A stretch of 55,942 bases of DNA from Methanobacteriota archaeon. GTDB taxonomy: Archaea > JAADCQ01 > Methanopyri > Methanopyrales > Methanopyraceae. A model generated the notes under the pieces. That model searched no databases. It saw only the letters and a program-made list of their open reading frames with translations, and was not told where the DNA came from. Shown piece after piece: positions 16,909 to 25,949 of the stretch. The DNA lies in contig JAMOPY010000015.1 in assembly GCA_027064305.1 (NCBI GenBank), positions 1 through 55,942 on the forward strand. Direction: 5' to 3'. The number at the start of each line of letters is the position of its first letter. The stretch's first letter is position 1. The position numbers were made by a program, and so were the translations under genes.

Positions 16909-17586
16909 GTGTACAAGCAGCGCTTCGTCCTCGACACCACCGCCTTCACCCACCAGGACGTCGTCGACCGTCTCGGTGACGGCGACCTCTGTCGAGCCGC
17001 CTCCCGGCTCCTCGACCTCATCGCCCACGCCCGCCTGAAGCTCCACGTCAGCTGCTACGTCCCCTACCCCACCGTCTACCGCGAGCTCAAGGGCTTCCTC
17101 AACCGCCACGGGTGCCCCGACCTCACCACCCGCATCGACACCTGGATCGTCAAGAAGACCCCCAACCGCTACGAGGTCCGCGTCCCCGCCCGCCTCTTCA
17201 TGGCCTACGTCAAGGACATGCGCGAGCGCCTCGACCGCGGCCGCAAGCGCGCCGAAAAGGCCATCTGGGAAGCCGCCCTCGAGACCTACGAGATCATGCT
17301 CCGCGAGGAGGCCGACGTGCCCAAGGAGAAGATCATCCGCGAGGTCATCGGCGAGACCGTCCGCCGCTTCCGCCGCAAGTACCGCCGCACCGTCCGCCAC
17401 GGCACCCTCGACAGCGCCCCCGACCTCGACGTCCTCCTCCTCGCCAAGGAGCTCGACGCCGCCGTCGTCGCCCAGGACGAGGGTATCGAGCGCTGGGCCC
17501 GCGAGCTCGGCCTCCGCTACATGCCCGCCACCTCCTTCCCTCACATGATCCAGGAGTACCTAGAACTCGCCCGGGAGGAGGACTGA
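16909..17586 (+). CDS. HARP, protein-only RNase P (RNA ligase partner family)
   Basis: A 225-residue PIN-domain nuclease of the HARP family (homologues of Aquifex RNase P, older name 'RNA ligase partner'). It can cleave tRNA 5' leaders without RNA. The N-terminal FVLDTTAFT carries the first catalytic Asp (D9); a long helical arm (RLDRGRKRAEKAIWEAALETYE region) is the oligomerisation part; DLDVLLLAKELDAAVVAQDEGIERWA carries the remaining acidic residues in separate short motifs. GTG start 4 bases after the upstream stop. It coexists with RNA-based RNase P in this window. Confidence 0.9.
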   Translation: MYKQRFVLDTTAFTHQDVVDRLGDGDLCRAASRLLDLIAHARLKLHVSCYVPYPTVYRELKGFLNRHGCPDLTTRIDTWIVKKTPNRYEVRVPARLFMAYVKDMRERLDRGRKRAEKAIWEAALETYEIMLREEADVPKEKIIREVIGETVRRFRRKYRRTVRHGTLDSAPDLDVLLLAKELDAAVVAQDEGIERWARELGLRYMPATSFPHMIQEYLELAREED

Positions 17587-19028
17587 TGCGCCTCGCGCAC
17601 CATCTCAAGCCCGCCTTCGCCGTCCCCGGCGACGACCTCCATGAACCCTACCTCGAGCTCGCTGAACGCGACGAACTCGTCCGCACCAACCGCGAGGACA
17701 CCGCCGCCTACGCCGCCATCGGCGCCGCCGAGGTCTCCAACGAGCCCGCCGCCCTCCTCGCCACCCGCGGCCCCGGCCTCGCCCACGCCCTACCCGGCCT
17801 CGCCTGCGCCCTCGCCGATCACGTCCCCATCCTCTGCATCACCGGCGAACCCCTCGACCAGGGCTTCCAATCCCTCCTACCCAGCCTCGAGTCCAACCGG
17901 GCCCGGCTCACCGTAACCCGCGACCCCCGAGAGGCCGCGCGCGCCCTCGCCCGCTCCCAACCCGCCGTCCTCACCCGACCCCAAACCCCCGACGAGCTCG
18001 AACCCCACCTCCGCGAGACCCGCCCACCGCAGCCCACCGACGGGGAGATCGAGGAGGTCCGACGCCGCCTCCAGGGCAGGAAGGTCGCCCTCCTCGTCGG
18101 CCGCGGCTGCTACCGCGCCCGCGCCACCGAACACCTCGAACGCCTCGCCGAACGCTTGAACGCCCCCATCGTCCAGACCATGCGCGGCCGCGGCGTCGTC
18201 CCCGAGTACCACCCTCGCAACTACGGCGTCGTCGGCCTCCGCGGCTGGGCCAACCACGTCCTGCGGGAGGCGGACGTCATCCTCGCCCTCGGCGCCCGCC
18301 TCACCGAGCGCACCCTCCCCGAGGAACCCGACGCCGAGATCATCGCCGTCACCCTCCACCTCAACGGCCCCGCCGACCTGCACCTCGAGTGCGACCCCGC
18401 ACCACTCCTCCGAGCCCTCCTCAAGCAACCGCCCGAGACGCGACCCTGGAGGCCCGAGCGCCGCGAGCCCGACGAGCCCGACCTCCACGCCTACCGCGTC
18501 GTCAAAACCGCCCTCCGCGCCTGGATCGGCCCCGTCACCCTCGACTCCGGCCAGCACACGCCCCTCGCCCTCCTCGCCGCCCGCCTCTCCGCCCCCAACG
18601 AGCTCATCCACTCCGGCGCCTTCTGCCCCGTGGGCTTCGCCCTCCCCGCCGCCCTCGGCGCCGCCACCCGCACCCCCGAGCCCGTCCTCGCCATCACCGG
18701 CGACGGCGGCTTCCTCGCCACGCACCACGAGCTCGAGACCGTCGTCCGCGAGGACCTACCCGTCACCGTCCTCGTCCTCCGCAACCGAGAGCTCGGCTTC
18801 ACCCGTCAGACCGCCGGCCTCGACGACCCGGAACCCGCCGGGATGGACCTCCCCACCGACCCCGCCGACCTCGCCGAGGCCTACGGCACCGAGGTCCACC
18901 GCCTCGAACGCGACCGGACCGACGAGCTCCACCGCATCCTCCGCGACGCCGAGATGCAGCGCGAACCCACCGTCATCGTCGTCGAGCTGCCCCGGGAGGA
19001 CGTCCCGCTCCCCGACCGGCCCGGCTGA
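17586..19028 (+). CDS. TPP-dependent acetolactate-synthase-like enzyme
   Basis: A 480-residue member of the thiamine diphosphate enzyme family related to acetolactate synthase large subunit. The N-terminal PYR-domain glutamate is in NREDTAAYAA; the central domain has LLVGRGCYRARATEHLERLA; the TPP/Mg site is ITGDGGFLATHHELETVV followed by VLRNRELGF. It is about 100 residues shorter than IlvB. It is not next to ilvN or other branched-chain genes, so another decarboxylase or ligase reaction is possible. ATG start overlaps the HARP stop by one base (TGATG). Third positions are strongly C-biased. Confidence 0.82.
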   Translation: MRLAHHLKPAFAVPGDDLHEPYLELAERDELVRTNREDTAAYAAIGAAEVSNEPAALLATRGPGLAHALPGLACALADHVPILCITGEPLDQGFQSLLPSLESNRARLTVTRDPREAARALARSQPAVLTRPQTPDELEPHLRETRPPQPTDGEIEEVRRRLQGRKVALLVGRGCYRARATEHLERLAERLNAPIVQTMRGRGVVPEYHPRNYGVVGLRGWANHVLREADVILALGARLTERTLPEEPDAEIIAVTLHLNGPADLHLECDPAPLLRALLKQPPETRPWRPERREPDEPDLHAYRVVKTALRAWIGPVTLDSGQHTPLALLAARLSAPNELIHSGAFCPVGFALPAALGAATRTPEPVLAITGDGGFLATHHELETVVREDLPVTVLVLRNRELGFTRQTAGLDDPEPAGMDLPTDPADLAEAYGTEVHRLERDRTDELHRILRDAEMQREPTVIVVELPREDVPLPDRPG

Positions 19029-19146
19029 AAGTCGAGCGGACGCGGGGTGCACCGTCGCTCCCCGGGATCGGGCGCGGTCGGGCGGCCTCGGGGCCCGCGA
19101 CTGCGATCATCCCCGGCGGTCGCCGTGGGTCCACCTCCTCATCGGC

Positions 19147-19174
19147 CGATCGTTCCGATGGTCGTAACGATTGG
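19147..19174. repeat. Dispersed palindrome, copy 2
   Basis: ATCGTT (19149-19154) and AACGAT (19166-19171) form the arms; outer bases CCG/TGG extend the symmetry. It shares TGGTCGTAACGATTGG with copy 1 and is followed by GGGTTTTGTTTTTCGG, so on the plus strand hairpin plus T-tract could terminate the TPP-enzyme transcript. Confidence 0.65.
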
Positions 19175-19186
19175 GTTTTGTTTTTC
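19174..19186 (+). terminator. T-rich tract after palindrome copy 2
   Basis: GTTTTGTTTTTCG, directly after the palindrome, is the most T-rich stretch in the region. It lies about 145 bases past the TPP-enzyme stop and could end plus-strand transcription between convergent genes. Confidence 0.4.
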
Positions 19187-19209
19187 GGTCTCGGGGGACC
19201 GCGGGGCGC

Positions 19210-19267
19210 CTCGAGATGGGGAGAACCCCGGTCTCTGAGCGGTGATGAAGGATTGGCGTGCCGACGG
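19210..19267 (+). ncRNA. Candidate C/D box guide RNA (plus strand)
   Basis: Internal motif CTGA-GCGG-TGATGA (19235-19248) has the exact D'-spacer-C' form. Twelve bases later comes CCGA (19261-19264) in the D position. A weak C box GAGATGG (19213-19219) lies 15 bases before CTGA. The 14-base D'/C' string is identical to that of the candidate at 44687-44750. No terminal stem is obvious, so this is the weakest of the four. Confidence 0.4.
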
Positions 19268-19269
19268 GT

Positions 19270-20292
19270 TCACGGGGTGATGAGGCCGAGCTGCCGGGCG
19301 CGTTTGAGGAGGGTTTTGAGGGGTGGGTCCCGGGGTTCGAGCCGGAGTGGATCGTCGAGGTCGTGCTCTTCCCGGAGCCATTCGAGGGCGCGCTGGGCGG
19401 ATCGGTGGGTCTCGCGGTCCCAGGCCCAGGGTAGTGGGATGAGGATGGGATAGGCGGTCCGGCCGTCGTGGAGGACGATGGCGGTGTCGTAGTGGTAACC
19501 GCAGTGGACGCCCTCCTCGGTGAGGAGGCGGTGGAGCTCGTCGTTGAGCCGGGCGGTGGTGAGGACGCCGTCGGGGTCCGGGGTCTTGCGGAGGTAGTCG
19601 CGGACGCCGCAGCCGCTCTCGTTCTTCCACCATTCGAAGCGGGGGAAGTGGAGGTCGGCCTCGCGCAGGGCGGCGACGATGTGACCCTTGTCGAGCTTGA
19701 GGTCGAGGAGCGGGCGGTACTCGAGGGCCGTGGGGTGCCGGGTGGTGGGCGGCATCTGGGCGCGGTGTGGGGCCTCGCCGTAGTTGGCGCCGCCGAGGAT
19801 GAGGGAGCCGGGAAAGGCGTGGGCGGCGGCCTCGAAGCGGAGCTTGCCGCACTGTTGGCAGAGGTCGCGTTTGGCGTTGTGGGGCGGTGGTGGGACCTGG
19901 AGGTGGTAGAAGCTGACGGGGGTCTCGTGGTGTTGGTCGAGGTGTCGGGCGACTAGGTGGGCGCGGGCGTGGACGAGGGCGCGGGGCATGCCGGGGAAGA
20001 AGCCGACGGTGTAGAGGATGAGCTCGACGCCGTACTCCTCGCAGGCGCGGGCGGCGGCGACGGCCAGGACGGCGCTGTCCATGCCCTCGAGGGCGACGCA
20101 GACGCGGTTGGGCTCGGTGCGGTGGAGGGTGCGGAGGATGGCCTGGGTGATGCGGTCGAGTAGGCCCCGTTCGTGGCGGTGGTGGGGGTAGACGGCGTCC
20201 CAGACGGGGGCCTCGTGGGTGGGTGGGGCCTCCTTGACGGTCTGGAGGTCGCGTTTGGGGGGTTGGATCTCGTGGATTTCGATGCGGTCCAG
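19270..20292 (-). CDS. PP-loop ATPase-like protein with altered loop motif
   Basis: About 340 residues, related to PP-loop ATPases. Where others have SGGxDS it reads LEGMDSA, so the nucleotide loop is altered. A CQQC pair and LILGGANYG occupy the positions where TtcA/TilS-like enzymes keep their substrate or Fe-S site. No ATG, GTG or TTG is in frame between the upstream stop (20359) and the ATG at 20082, which lies inside the loop motif; the CTG at 20292 is therefore taken as start. It has GGGGGCGAG upstream and AAATAACC about 25 bases before it. Substrate unknown. Confidence 0.7.
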   Translation of the reverse strand: MDRIEIHEIQPPKRDLQTVKEAPPTHEAPVWDAVYPHHRHERGLLDRITQAILRTLHRTEPNRVCVALEGMDSAVLAVAAARACEEYGVELILYTVGFFPGMPRALVHARAHLVARHLDQHHETPVSFYHLQVPPPPHNAKRDLCQQCGKLRFEAAAHAFPGSLILGGANYGEAPHRAQMPPTTRHPTALEYRPLLDLKLDKGHIVAALREADLHFPRFEWWKNESGCGVRDYLRKTPDPDGVLTTARLNDELHRLLTEEGVHCGYHYDTAIVLHDGRTAYPILIPLPWAWDRETHRSAQRALEWLREEHDLDDPLRLEPRDPPLKTLLKRARQLGLITP

Positions 20293-20471
20293 GGAGTTCT
20301 CGCCCCCTGCGGAGGTTATTTGGGTGGGGGCCCCTGTGCCCGGGCGTCGGCGCGCGCGTCATCCCACCTGGGTGGTCGGCCGTGGGTGTCCCGGGCGTTG
20401 GGCCGGGCCCTCATCGGCGGCCCGGTAGGCTTCCGTCGGGCCCGGGTCGCGGCGTTTGGGGGCCGGCGTGC
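20293..20471. promoter_or_regulatory. Divergent gap between PP-loop-like gene and sufC
   Basis: 179 bases with no convincing ORF. CCCAAATAACC on the minus strand (20317-20327) is a TATA-like element for the PP-loop-like gene. The rest is G/C-rich with GGGCCC-type palindromes. No TATA element was found for sufC. Confidence 0.35.
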
Positions 20472-21179
20472 ATGGCCTTGTTGGAGGTTAAAGACCTGAG
20501 GGTGAGCGTGGGTGAGGAGGTGATCGTGCGGGACGCGTCGTTGCGGGTGGAGTCGGGGGAGATCGTGGACCTCGTGGGGCCGAACGGGTCGGGGAAGAGC
20601 ACGCTGGCGCGGGCGATCATGGGCAGTGAGGGGTACGAGGTGGAAGGGGAGATTCGGTTCAAGGGGGAGGAGATCTCGGACCTGCCGATGCACGAGCGGG
20701 CGCGGCGGGGGTTGACGCTGTGCTGGCAGGAGCCGGCGCGGTTTGATGGGCTGACGGTGGGGGAGTACGTGATGGCCGGGTGCGAGGAGGAGGAGTGGGC
20801 GCGGCGGTGCCTGAGGATGGTGGGGTTGGATCCGGACGAGTACTGGGAGCGGGAGTGCGGGGAGGGGTTGAGCGGGGGTGAGCGGAAGCGGGTGGAGTTG
20901 GCGGCGGTGATGGCGATGCGGCCGGAGTTGGTGATCCTGGACGAGCCGGACGCGGGGTTGGACATGTCCTCGTTGGAGGACTTGGCGCGGTTGATCGAGT
21001 GGATGCGGGAGCAGGGGTCGTCGGTGCTGTTGATCACGCACAGTCGGGATCTGGCGGAGGAGGTGGGGGATCGGGCGTACCTGATGCTGGACGGTCGGAT
21101 CGTGGAGGAGGGTGATCCGGAGGAGATCGTGTACAAGTGTCGGATCTGCGGGGGCGATCTGGTGTGCGGGGCGGAGTGA
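20472..21179 (+). CDS. sufC: Fe-S assembly ATPase SufC
   Basis: A 235-residue ABC-type ATPase of the SUF system, which drives Fe-S cluster assembly on SufB. Walker A GPNGSGKST is at 36-44, the Q-loop is in CWQEP, the signature is GLSGGERKRVELA, and Walker B is LVILDEPDAGLDM with the SufC-typical D-A-G-L-D. An unusual C-terminal CRICGG-xxx-C adds a possible metal knuckle. The stop overlaps the sufB GTG (GTGA). Third positions are strongly G-biased, in line with the local strand asymmetry. Confidence 0.94.
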   Translation: MALLEVKDLRVSVGEEVIVRDASLRVESGEIVDLVGPNGSGKSTLARAIMGSEGYEVEGEIRFKGEEISDLPMHERARRGLTLCWQEPARFDGLTVGEYVMAGCEEEEWARRCLRMVGLDPDEYWERECGEGLSGGERKRVELAAVMAMRPELVILDEPDAGLDMSSLEDLARLIEWMREQGSSVLLITHSRDLAEEVGDRAYLMLDGRIVEEGDPEEIVYKCRICGGDLVCGAE

Positions 21180-22087
21180 GCGAGGAGGAGGTGTTCGGCC
21201 CGGCCGGTTACCACGCGGATCCGGACGCGCCGCGGGTGGTGGTGCTGGAGAATCGGGTGGTGAACGTGCGGGAGCGGGAGGGGCTGGTGATCGAGGCGGA
21301 GGAGCGGGAGGACGGCGTGCGAGCGGAGCTGGTGGTGAGGGAGGGGGTGCGGTTGGAGGAGCCGGTGCACTTCTGCGTGGGGGTACCGTGGGAGGAGGGG
21401 GTGCAGCGGATCGAAACGCGGGTGGTGGTGGAGTCGGGGGCGCGGGTCACGCTGTTGTCGCACTGTTCGTTCCCGCGGGCGGAGGACGTGCTGCACGAGA
21501 TGGTGGCGGAGTTCGTGGTGGAGGATGGCGCGGAGTTGGAGGTGCGGGACGTGCACTATCACGGGGAGCGGGGCGTGCGGTTGCGGGCGGAGTACGAGCT
21601 GGAGGTGGGCGAGGGGGGCCGGTTGTCGAGCGAGTTTCGGTTGACGCGGGGTCGGGTGGGTGAGTTGGAGTGGGTGTCGCGGGGTGTGGTGCGTCGGGAG
21701 GGTTCGTTGGAGAGCGTGGTGCGGGTGATGGCGAGGGGAGAGGACGTGGTGGACGTGGAGGAGAGCGTGCGGTTGGTGGGTGAGGACGCGGGGGCGGTGT
21801 TGGACTCGCGGTCGGCGGCGATCGATGGGGCTCGGGTACGGTTCGTTGGTGAGATCTCGGGGGAGGCGCCGGGGGCGCGGGGCCACGTGGAGTGCTCGGA
21901 GATCATTCGAGGGGACGGTCGGGTGGAGAGCGTGCCGAAGCTTCGGGTGGTGGATCCGGACGCGCGTCTGACGCACGAGGCGGCGTTGGGCACGCTCGAG
22001 CGCCGGGAGATCGAGGCGCTCATGTCTCGGGGCCTGTCGGAGGAGGAGGCGGTCGAGCTGCTCGTGGAGGCGATGCTAAGGGGGTAG
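21176..22087 (+). CDS. sufB: SufB/SufD-family Fe-S scaffold
   Basis: A 303-residue archaeal SufBD protein, the scaffold on which SufC acts. The right-handed beta-helix part gives the many short hydrophobic strands with Glu/Arg, and the C-terminal segment with EIIRGDGRVESVPKLRV, then HEAALGTLERREIEALMSRG, is the conserved SufBD signature. It is shorter than bacterial SufB (about 480) but normal for archaeal forms. GTG start at 21176, overlapping sufC. The pair forms the minimal SMS system of methanogens. Confidence 0.92.
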   Translation: MSEEEVFGPAGYHADPDAPRVVVLENRVVNVREREGLVIEAEEREDGVRAELVVREGVRLEEPVHFCVGVPWEEGVQRIETRVVVESGARVTLLSHCSFPRAEDVLHEMVAEFVVEDGAELEVRDVHYHGERGVRLRAEYELEVGEGGRLSSEFRLTRGRVGELEWVSRGVVRREGSLESVVRVMARGEDVVDVEESVRLVGEDAGAVLDSRSAAIDGARVRFVGEISGEAPGARGHVECSEIIRGDGRVESVPKLRVVDPDARLTHEAALGTLERREIEALMSRGLSEEEAVELLVEAMLRG

Positions 22088-22092
22088 CCGGT

Positions 22093-22752
22093 TTGGCCGT
22101 GGAGGAGGGCGACTTCGTGAAAATCCACTACACGGGTCGCGTGAAGGAGACTGGCGAGGTAATCGACACGACGCGGGAGGAGGTAGCGGAGGAGCACGAC
22201 CTGGACGTGCGGCCCGGTCCGGTGGTGGTCGTGGTGGGCGCGGGGATGGTGTGGGAGCCGGTGGAGGAGGAGTTGAAGGGTCGGAAGCCCGGGGACTCGT
22301 TCGAGGTGGAGGTGCCGCCGGAAAAGGCGTTCGGCGAGCGGGACGCGTCGTTGGTGCGAACGTATCGTCGGTCGGAGGTGCGGGGTGAGGTGCGGCCGGG
22401 CGGTACGGTGGTGACGCCGGAGGGTCGTCGCGGCCGGGTGGTGAGCGTGGACGGTGGCCGGGTGCGGGTGGATCTGAACCATCCGCTGGCGGGGAGGACG
22501 CTGGTATACGAGGTGGAGGTGATAGGCGTGCTCGAGGACGTGGTGGAGCGCGCGGAGGGGTTGTTGGGGACGTTGGCGCCCGATGTGGACGCGGAGGTGG
22601 AGTGGGACGGTGAGGGGACGCTGCGGGTGCGGGTGGAGGGTGAGGATGCGGTGCGTGGTGACTGGGTGGGTGCGAAGCGGCGGTTCGCGGAGTTGATGCG
22701 GGAGTACGATGAGCGGGTGGAGGAGGTGGTCGTGGAGGAGGTGTTCAAATAA
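22093..22752 (+). CDS. FKBP-type peptidyl-prolyl isomerase (SlyD-like)
   Basis: A 219-residue archaeal long FKBP. The N-terminal FKBP core has [19 protein letters not shown] and a [10 protein letters not shown] loop; the inserted chaperone flap follows (VRPGGTVV...[19 protein letters not shown]), and a charged C-terminal domain of about 70 residues is added. It catalyses proline isomerisation and aids folding. TTG 22093 was taken as start; GTG at 22099 is possible. The last 8 bases overlap the convergent egsA. Confidence 0.92.
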   Translation: MAVEEGDFVKIHYTGRVKETGEVIDTTREEVAEEHDLDVRPGPVVVVVGAGMVWEPVEEELKGRKPGDSFEVEVPPEKAFGERDASLVRTYRRSEVRGEVRPGGTVVTPEGRRGRVVSVDGGRVRVDLNHPLAGRTLVYEVEVIGVLEDVVERAEGLLGTLAPDVDAEVEWDGEGTLRVRVEGEDAVRGDWVGAKRRFAELMREYDERVEEVVVEEVFK

Positions 22753-23809
22753 CGCCGGTCTCGCGGGCGGCGCGCTCGGCGGCCTCGGGGGTGAGGCCGC
22801 GGTCGCCGAGGATGGTGTAGCGTTCGGGGCGGATCTCGTGGGCGGTGCAGAGGGCCTCGATGAGCTCGTCCTCGCTGACGCCGAGCTCCTCGGCGGTGGT
22901 GGGGGCGCCGGCTCGCCGTAGGGTGTCGCGGATGCGGCGCCAGTCGCCGCCGTGTAGGTACTCCATGATGATGGTGCCGACGCCGCACTGCTCGCCGTGG
23001 AGGGCGGGGCGGTCGGCGACGACATCGAGGGCGTGGCTGAAGAGGTGCTCGGAGCCGCTGCAGGGGCGGGAGGAGCCGGCGATGCTCATGGCGACGCCGC
23101 CGCTGATGAGGGCCTGGACGAGCTTCTTGATGCCCTCGGGCAGGAGCTGGCCGATGGGCTTGGCGTTCCTCATGACGATCTTGGCGGCCATGAGGGAGAG
23201 GCTGGAGGCGTACTCGCTGTAGGGCTCGTTGCGGAGGCGGTGGGCGAGGCGCCAGTCCTTGACGGCGGTGACGTTGGAGACGACGTCGCCGACGCCGGCG
23301 CGGATGAGTCGGTCTGGGGCCTCGCGGATCACGTCGATGTCGGCGAGGATGGCGAGGGGGGCCTGGGCGGGCTCGGAGTAGGGTCGGTCCTCGCGGCGGA
23401 TGGAGGCGAAGGGGGAGGCGATGCCGTCGTGGGAGGCGGAGGTGGGGACGCTGATGAAGGGGATGCGCAGCCGGTGCGAGGCGACCTTGGTCACGTCGAT
23501 GACCTTGCCGCCGCCGACGGCGATCGCGACGTCGGCCCGCGCGTCCCGAAGCTCCTCCAAAGCCTTTTTCACGTCCTCCTCGGTGGATCCCCGGACGATC
23601 ACGAGGGCGGTCTCGTACCCGGCCTCCTGCAGGTGCTCCTCGACGTCTCGGCCCGCCACCTTCCTCGTGGTGGGGCCCGTGAGGACGGCGGCCGTGCCCT
23701 CGGGGATGCCGACGCTGCGCAGGAGGTCGGGGGCGTCGGGTAGGACGCCGGTTCCCACGAGGACCTCGCGCGGGAGCTGCATTCTCTTCTTCGGGATCTT
23801 CACGGTCAC
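22745..23809 (-). CDS. egsA: Glycerol-1-phosphate dehydrogenase
   Basis: A 354-residue NAD(P)-dependent enzyme that reduces dihydroxyacetone phosphate to sn-glycerol-1-phosphate, the backbone of archaeal lipids. Family marks: [12 protein letters not shown] (nucleotide site), [13 protein letters not shown], and metal-binding residues in [14 protein letters not shown] and [12 protein letters not shown] at 23809 gives [10 protein letters not shown]; a second GTG at 23803 is possible. It is divergent from proS with 21 bases between starts. Cytosolic. Confidence 0.95.
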   Translation of the reverse strand: MTVKIPKKRMQLPREVLVGTGVLPDAPDLLRSVGIPEGTAAVLTGPTTRKVAGRDVEEHLQEAGYETALVIVRGSTEEDVKKALEELRDARADVAIAVGGGKVIDVTKVASHRLRIPFISVPTSASHDGIASPFASIRREDRPYSEPAQAPLAILADIDVIREAPDRLIRAGVGDVVSNVTAVKDWRLAHRLRNEPYSEYASSLSLMAAKIVMRNAKPIGQLLPEGIKKLVQALISGGVAMSIAGSSRPCSGSEHLFSHALDVVADRPALHGEQCGVGTIIMEYLHGGDWRRIRDTLRRAGAPTTAEELGVSEDELIEALCTAHEIRPERYTILGDRGLTPEAAERAARETGVI

Positions 23810-23830
23810 CGGCCCCGGTGGGGTGATCGG

Positions 23831-25234
23831 TTGGAGTTCTCGGAGTGGTACGCGGAGGTGTTGAGGAGCGCGGAGGTCATGGACGTGCGGTACCCGGTTA
23901 AAGGCCTGTACGTGTGGCTGCCGTACGGGTTCGAGATCCGGCGTCGGGTGATCGAGCGGCTGCGGAGGCGGCTGCGGGAGACGGGGCACCGGGAGGTTCT
24001 GTTCCCGACGCTGATACCGGAGACGCAGTTGGAGCGGGAGTCGGAGCACATCGCGGGGTTCGAGGACGAGGTGTTCTGGGTGACGCACGGGGGGCTGAAG
24101 GAGCTGGACGAGAAGCTGGCGCTGCGGCCGACGAGCGAGACGGCGATCTACCCGATGTTCGCGCTGTGGATCCGGTCGCACGCGGACCTGCCGTTGAAGG
24201 TGTTCCAGATCGTGAACACGTTCCGGTACGAGACGAAGCACACGCGGCCGCTGATCCGGATGCGGGAGATCACGACGTTCAAGGAGGCGCACACGGCGCA
24301 CGCGACGCGGGAGGAGGCGGAGGAGCAGGTGCGGGAGGCGTTCGAGCTCTACTCGTCGTTCTTCGAGGAGCTGGGCGTCCCGTACGTGGCCTCGGTGCGG
24401 CCGGAGTGGGACAAGTTCCCGGGCGCGGAGTACACGGTGGCGTTCGACACGCTGATGCCGGACGGGCGGGCGCTGCAGATCGGGACGATCCACATGCTGG
24501 GGCAGAACTTCTCGCGGACGTTCGAGGTGACCTTCGAGACGGAGGAGGGGGAGCAAGAGTACGCGTACATGACCTGCTACGGCGTCTCGGACCGCGTGGT
24601 GGCCTCGGTGATCGCGATCCACGGGGACGAGCACGGGCTCGTGCTGCCGCCGGACGTGGCCCCGTACCAGGTGGTGATCGTGCCGATCCTGAAGAAGGGC
24701 GTGCGGAAGAAGATCCTGCGAAAGGCCCGGGAGGTGCGGGAAGAGCTCTCCGAGGTGGCGCGGGTCAAGCTCGACGACCGGGACGTGAGTCCGGGACGAA
24801 AGTTCCATTACTGGGAGCTGAAGGGTGTACCACTGCGGGTGGAGCTCGGGGCGCGCGAGTTAGAGGAGGGGACGGCGGTCGTCTTCCGGCGGGATGAGTT
24901 GGAGCGGGAGACGTACTCGCTCTCGGAGCTGCCGGACGTGGTGCCGCGGCTGCTGGAGGAGGTGCAGGAGAACCTGCGTCGGCGCGCCTGGGAGCGCTTT
25001 GAGGAGCGCCTGCACCGGGCCGAGTCGTTGGAGGAGGTGCGCGAGTTCGTCGGGGAGGGGATCGTGGAGACGGGTTGGTGCGGGTCCGAGGAGTGCGGTC
25101 GCCGGTTGGAGGAGGAGGTGGAGGGGGACGTGCTCGGGACGCCCTACCCGGAGGAGCGGGAGCCCGAGGTTGAGCGGTGCCCCGTGTGCGGGGAGCCCGC
25201 CGAGCGCACGATCCGGGTGGCCAAGACGTACTGA
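23831..25234 (+). CDS. proS: Prolyl-tRNA synthetase
   Basis: A 467-residue class II synthetase of the archaeal/eukaryotic ProS type. It charges tRNA-Pro. Motif 2 region [17 protein letters not shown], the [13 protein letters not shown] segment and a C-terminal zinc-like domain ending in CPVCGEPA and a terminal Tyr (VAKTY) are all diagnostic. TTG start with GGGGTGATCG just before, a near-perfect Shine-Dalgarno. Full length. Confidence 0.97.
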   Translation: MEFSEWYAEVLRSAEVMDVRYPVKGLYVWLPYGFEIRRRVIERLRRRLRETGHREVLFPTLIPETQLERESEHIAGFEDEVFWVTHGGLKELDEKLALRPTSETAIYPMFALWIRSHADLPLKVFQIVNTFRYETKHTRPLIRMREITTFKEAHTAHATREEAEEQVREAFELYSSFFEELGVPYVASVRPEWDKFPGAEYTVAFDTLMPDGRALQIGTIHMLGQNFSRTFEVTFETEEGEQEYAYMTCYGVSDRVVASVIAIHGDEHGLVLPPDVAPYQVVIVPILKKGVRKKILRKAREVREELSEVARVKLDDRDVSPGRKFHYWELKGVPLRVELGARELEEGTAVVFRRDELERETYSLSELPDVVPRLLEEVQENLRRRAWERFEERLHRAESLEEVREFVGEGIVETGWCGSEECGRRLEEEVEGDVLGTPYPEEREPEVERCPVCGEPAERTIRVAKTY

Positions 25235-25249
25235 GCCGGGGTGTGATCG

Positions 25250-25897
25250 TTGCAGCTGACGGACGTGATGCGTGAGCTGGATCAGCTGATGAAGGGCACG
25301 ACGACGGTGGGGATCAAGGCGAGGGACGCGGTGGTGCTCGCGGCGGATCGGCGCGCGGTGATGGGCAACCTGATCGCGGGCAAGGAGGTCCGGAAGATCT
25401 TCCGGGTGCACGACCGCGTGGGCGTGACCACGGCGGGCTCGGTCGCGGACGCCCAGAAGATCGTGGACCTGATGCGGGCGGAGGCGCGGCTGTACCGGCT
25501 GCGGCACGGGCGGGACATCAGCGCGCGGGCGATCGCGAACGTGACCTCCCACGTCCTGCACTCGAGTCTCAAGTCCTTCCGACCGTACCTGGTGCAGCTG
25601 ATCATAGGGGGGTTCAACCAGGAGGAGCCCGCCCTGTACAACCTGGACCCCAGCGGCTCGATCATCGAGGAGGACTACACGGCCACGGGCTCGGGCTCTC
25701 CCACGGCCTACGGCGTCCTGGAGGCCGAGTACGAGGAGGACATGGACCTGGAGGACGCGATCGAGGTGGCCGTGCGCGCCGTGCGCTCGGCCCTGGAGCG
25801 GGACACGGGCACGGGTGAGGGGGTGACCGTGGTCACGATCACGCGGGACGAGGGGTACCGGGAGCTGCCGGAGGAGGAGGTCGAGAGCTACCTGTAG
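25250..25897 (+). CDS. psmB: 20S proteasome beta subunit
   Basis: A 215-residue beta subunit. The propeptide of 16 residues ends MKG, and cleavage before T17 would expose the catalytic threonine in TTTVGIKARD. Later segments DRRAVMGNLIAGKEVRKI (with the conserved lysine) and ATGSGSPTAYGVLE (active-site Ser/Gly) match the family. TTG start preceded by GGGGTGTGATCG. The alpha subunit is not in the window. Confidence 0.96.
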   Translation: MQLTDVMRELDQLMKGTTTVGIKARDAVVLAADRRAVMGNLIAGKEVRKIFRVHDRVGVTTAGSVADAQKIVDLMRAEARLYRLRHGRDISARAIANVTSHVLHSSLKSFRPYLVQLIIGGFNQEEPALYNLDPSGSIIEEDYTATGSGSPTAYGVLEAEYEEDMDLEDAIEVAVRAVRSALERDTGTGEGVTVVTITRDEGYRELPEEEVESYL

Positions 25898-25949
25898 GCG
25901 CCCTCCGGCCCTCCCGGACGCCAACACCGGTGACGCCGGGGCGGCCACG

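Larger units (their letters stand above)
19029..19269. other. Noncoding junction with G/C strand-asymmetry reversal
   Basis: This gap separates convergent genes. To its left (about 14.2-19.0 kb) the plus strand is C-rich in genes of both directions; to its right (about 19.3-24 kb) it is G-rich in genes of both directions. The gap contains a palindrome copy, a T-rich stretch (19175-19186), the palindrome ATCGGCCGAT and a candidate C/D RNA. A replication-origin-like switch is inferred; see findings. Confidence 0.5.

Noticed and set aside
19088..19149. Further C/D-like string on the minus strand (CGATGA ... GGATGA ... CCGA with GGCC ends)
   Set aside because: Box C and C' are both off consensus and no D' box lies at the right distance; too weak to list as a gene.
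20472..22752. G-rich codon usage of sufC, sufB and FKBP as a sign of horizontal transfer
   Set aside because: The opposite-strand neighbours show the same plus-strand G excess, so the bias follows the strand, not the genes; core archaeal functions also argue against transfer.
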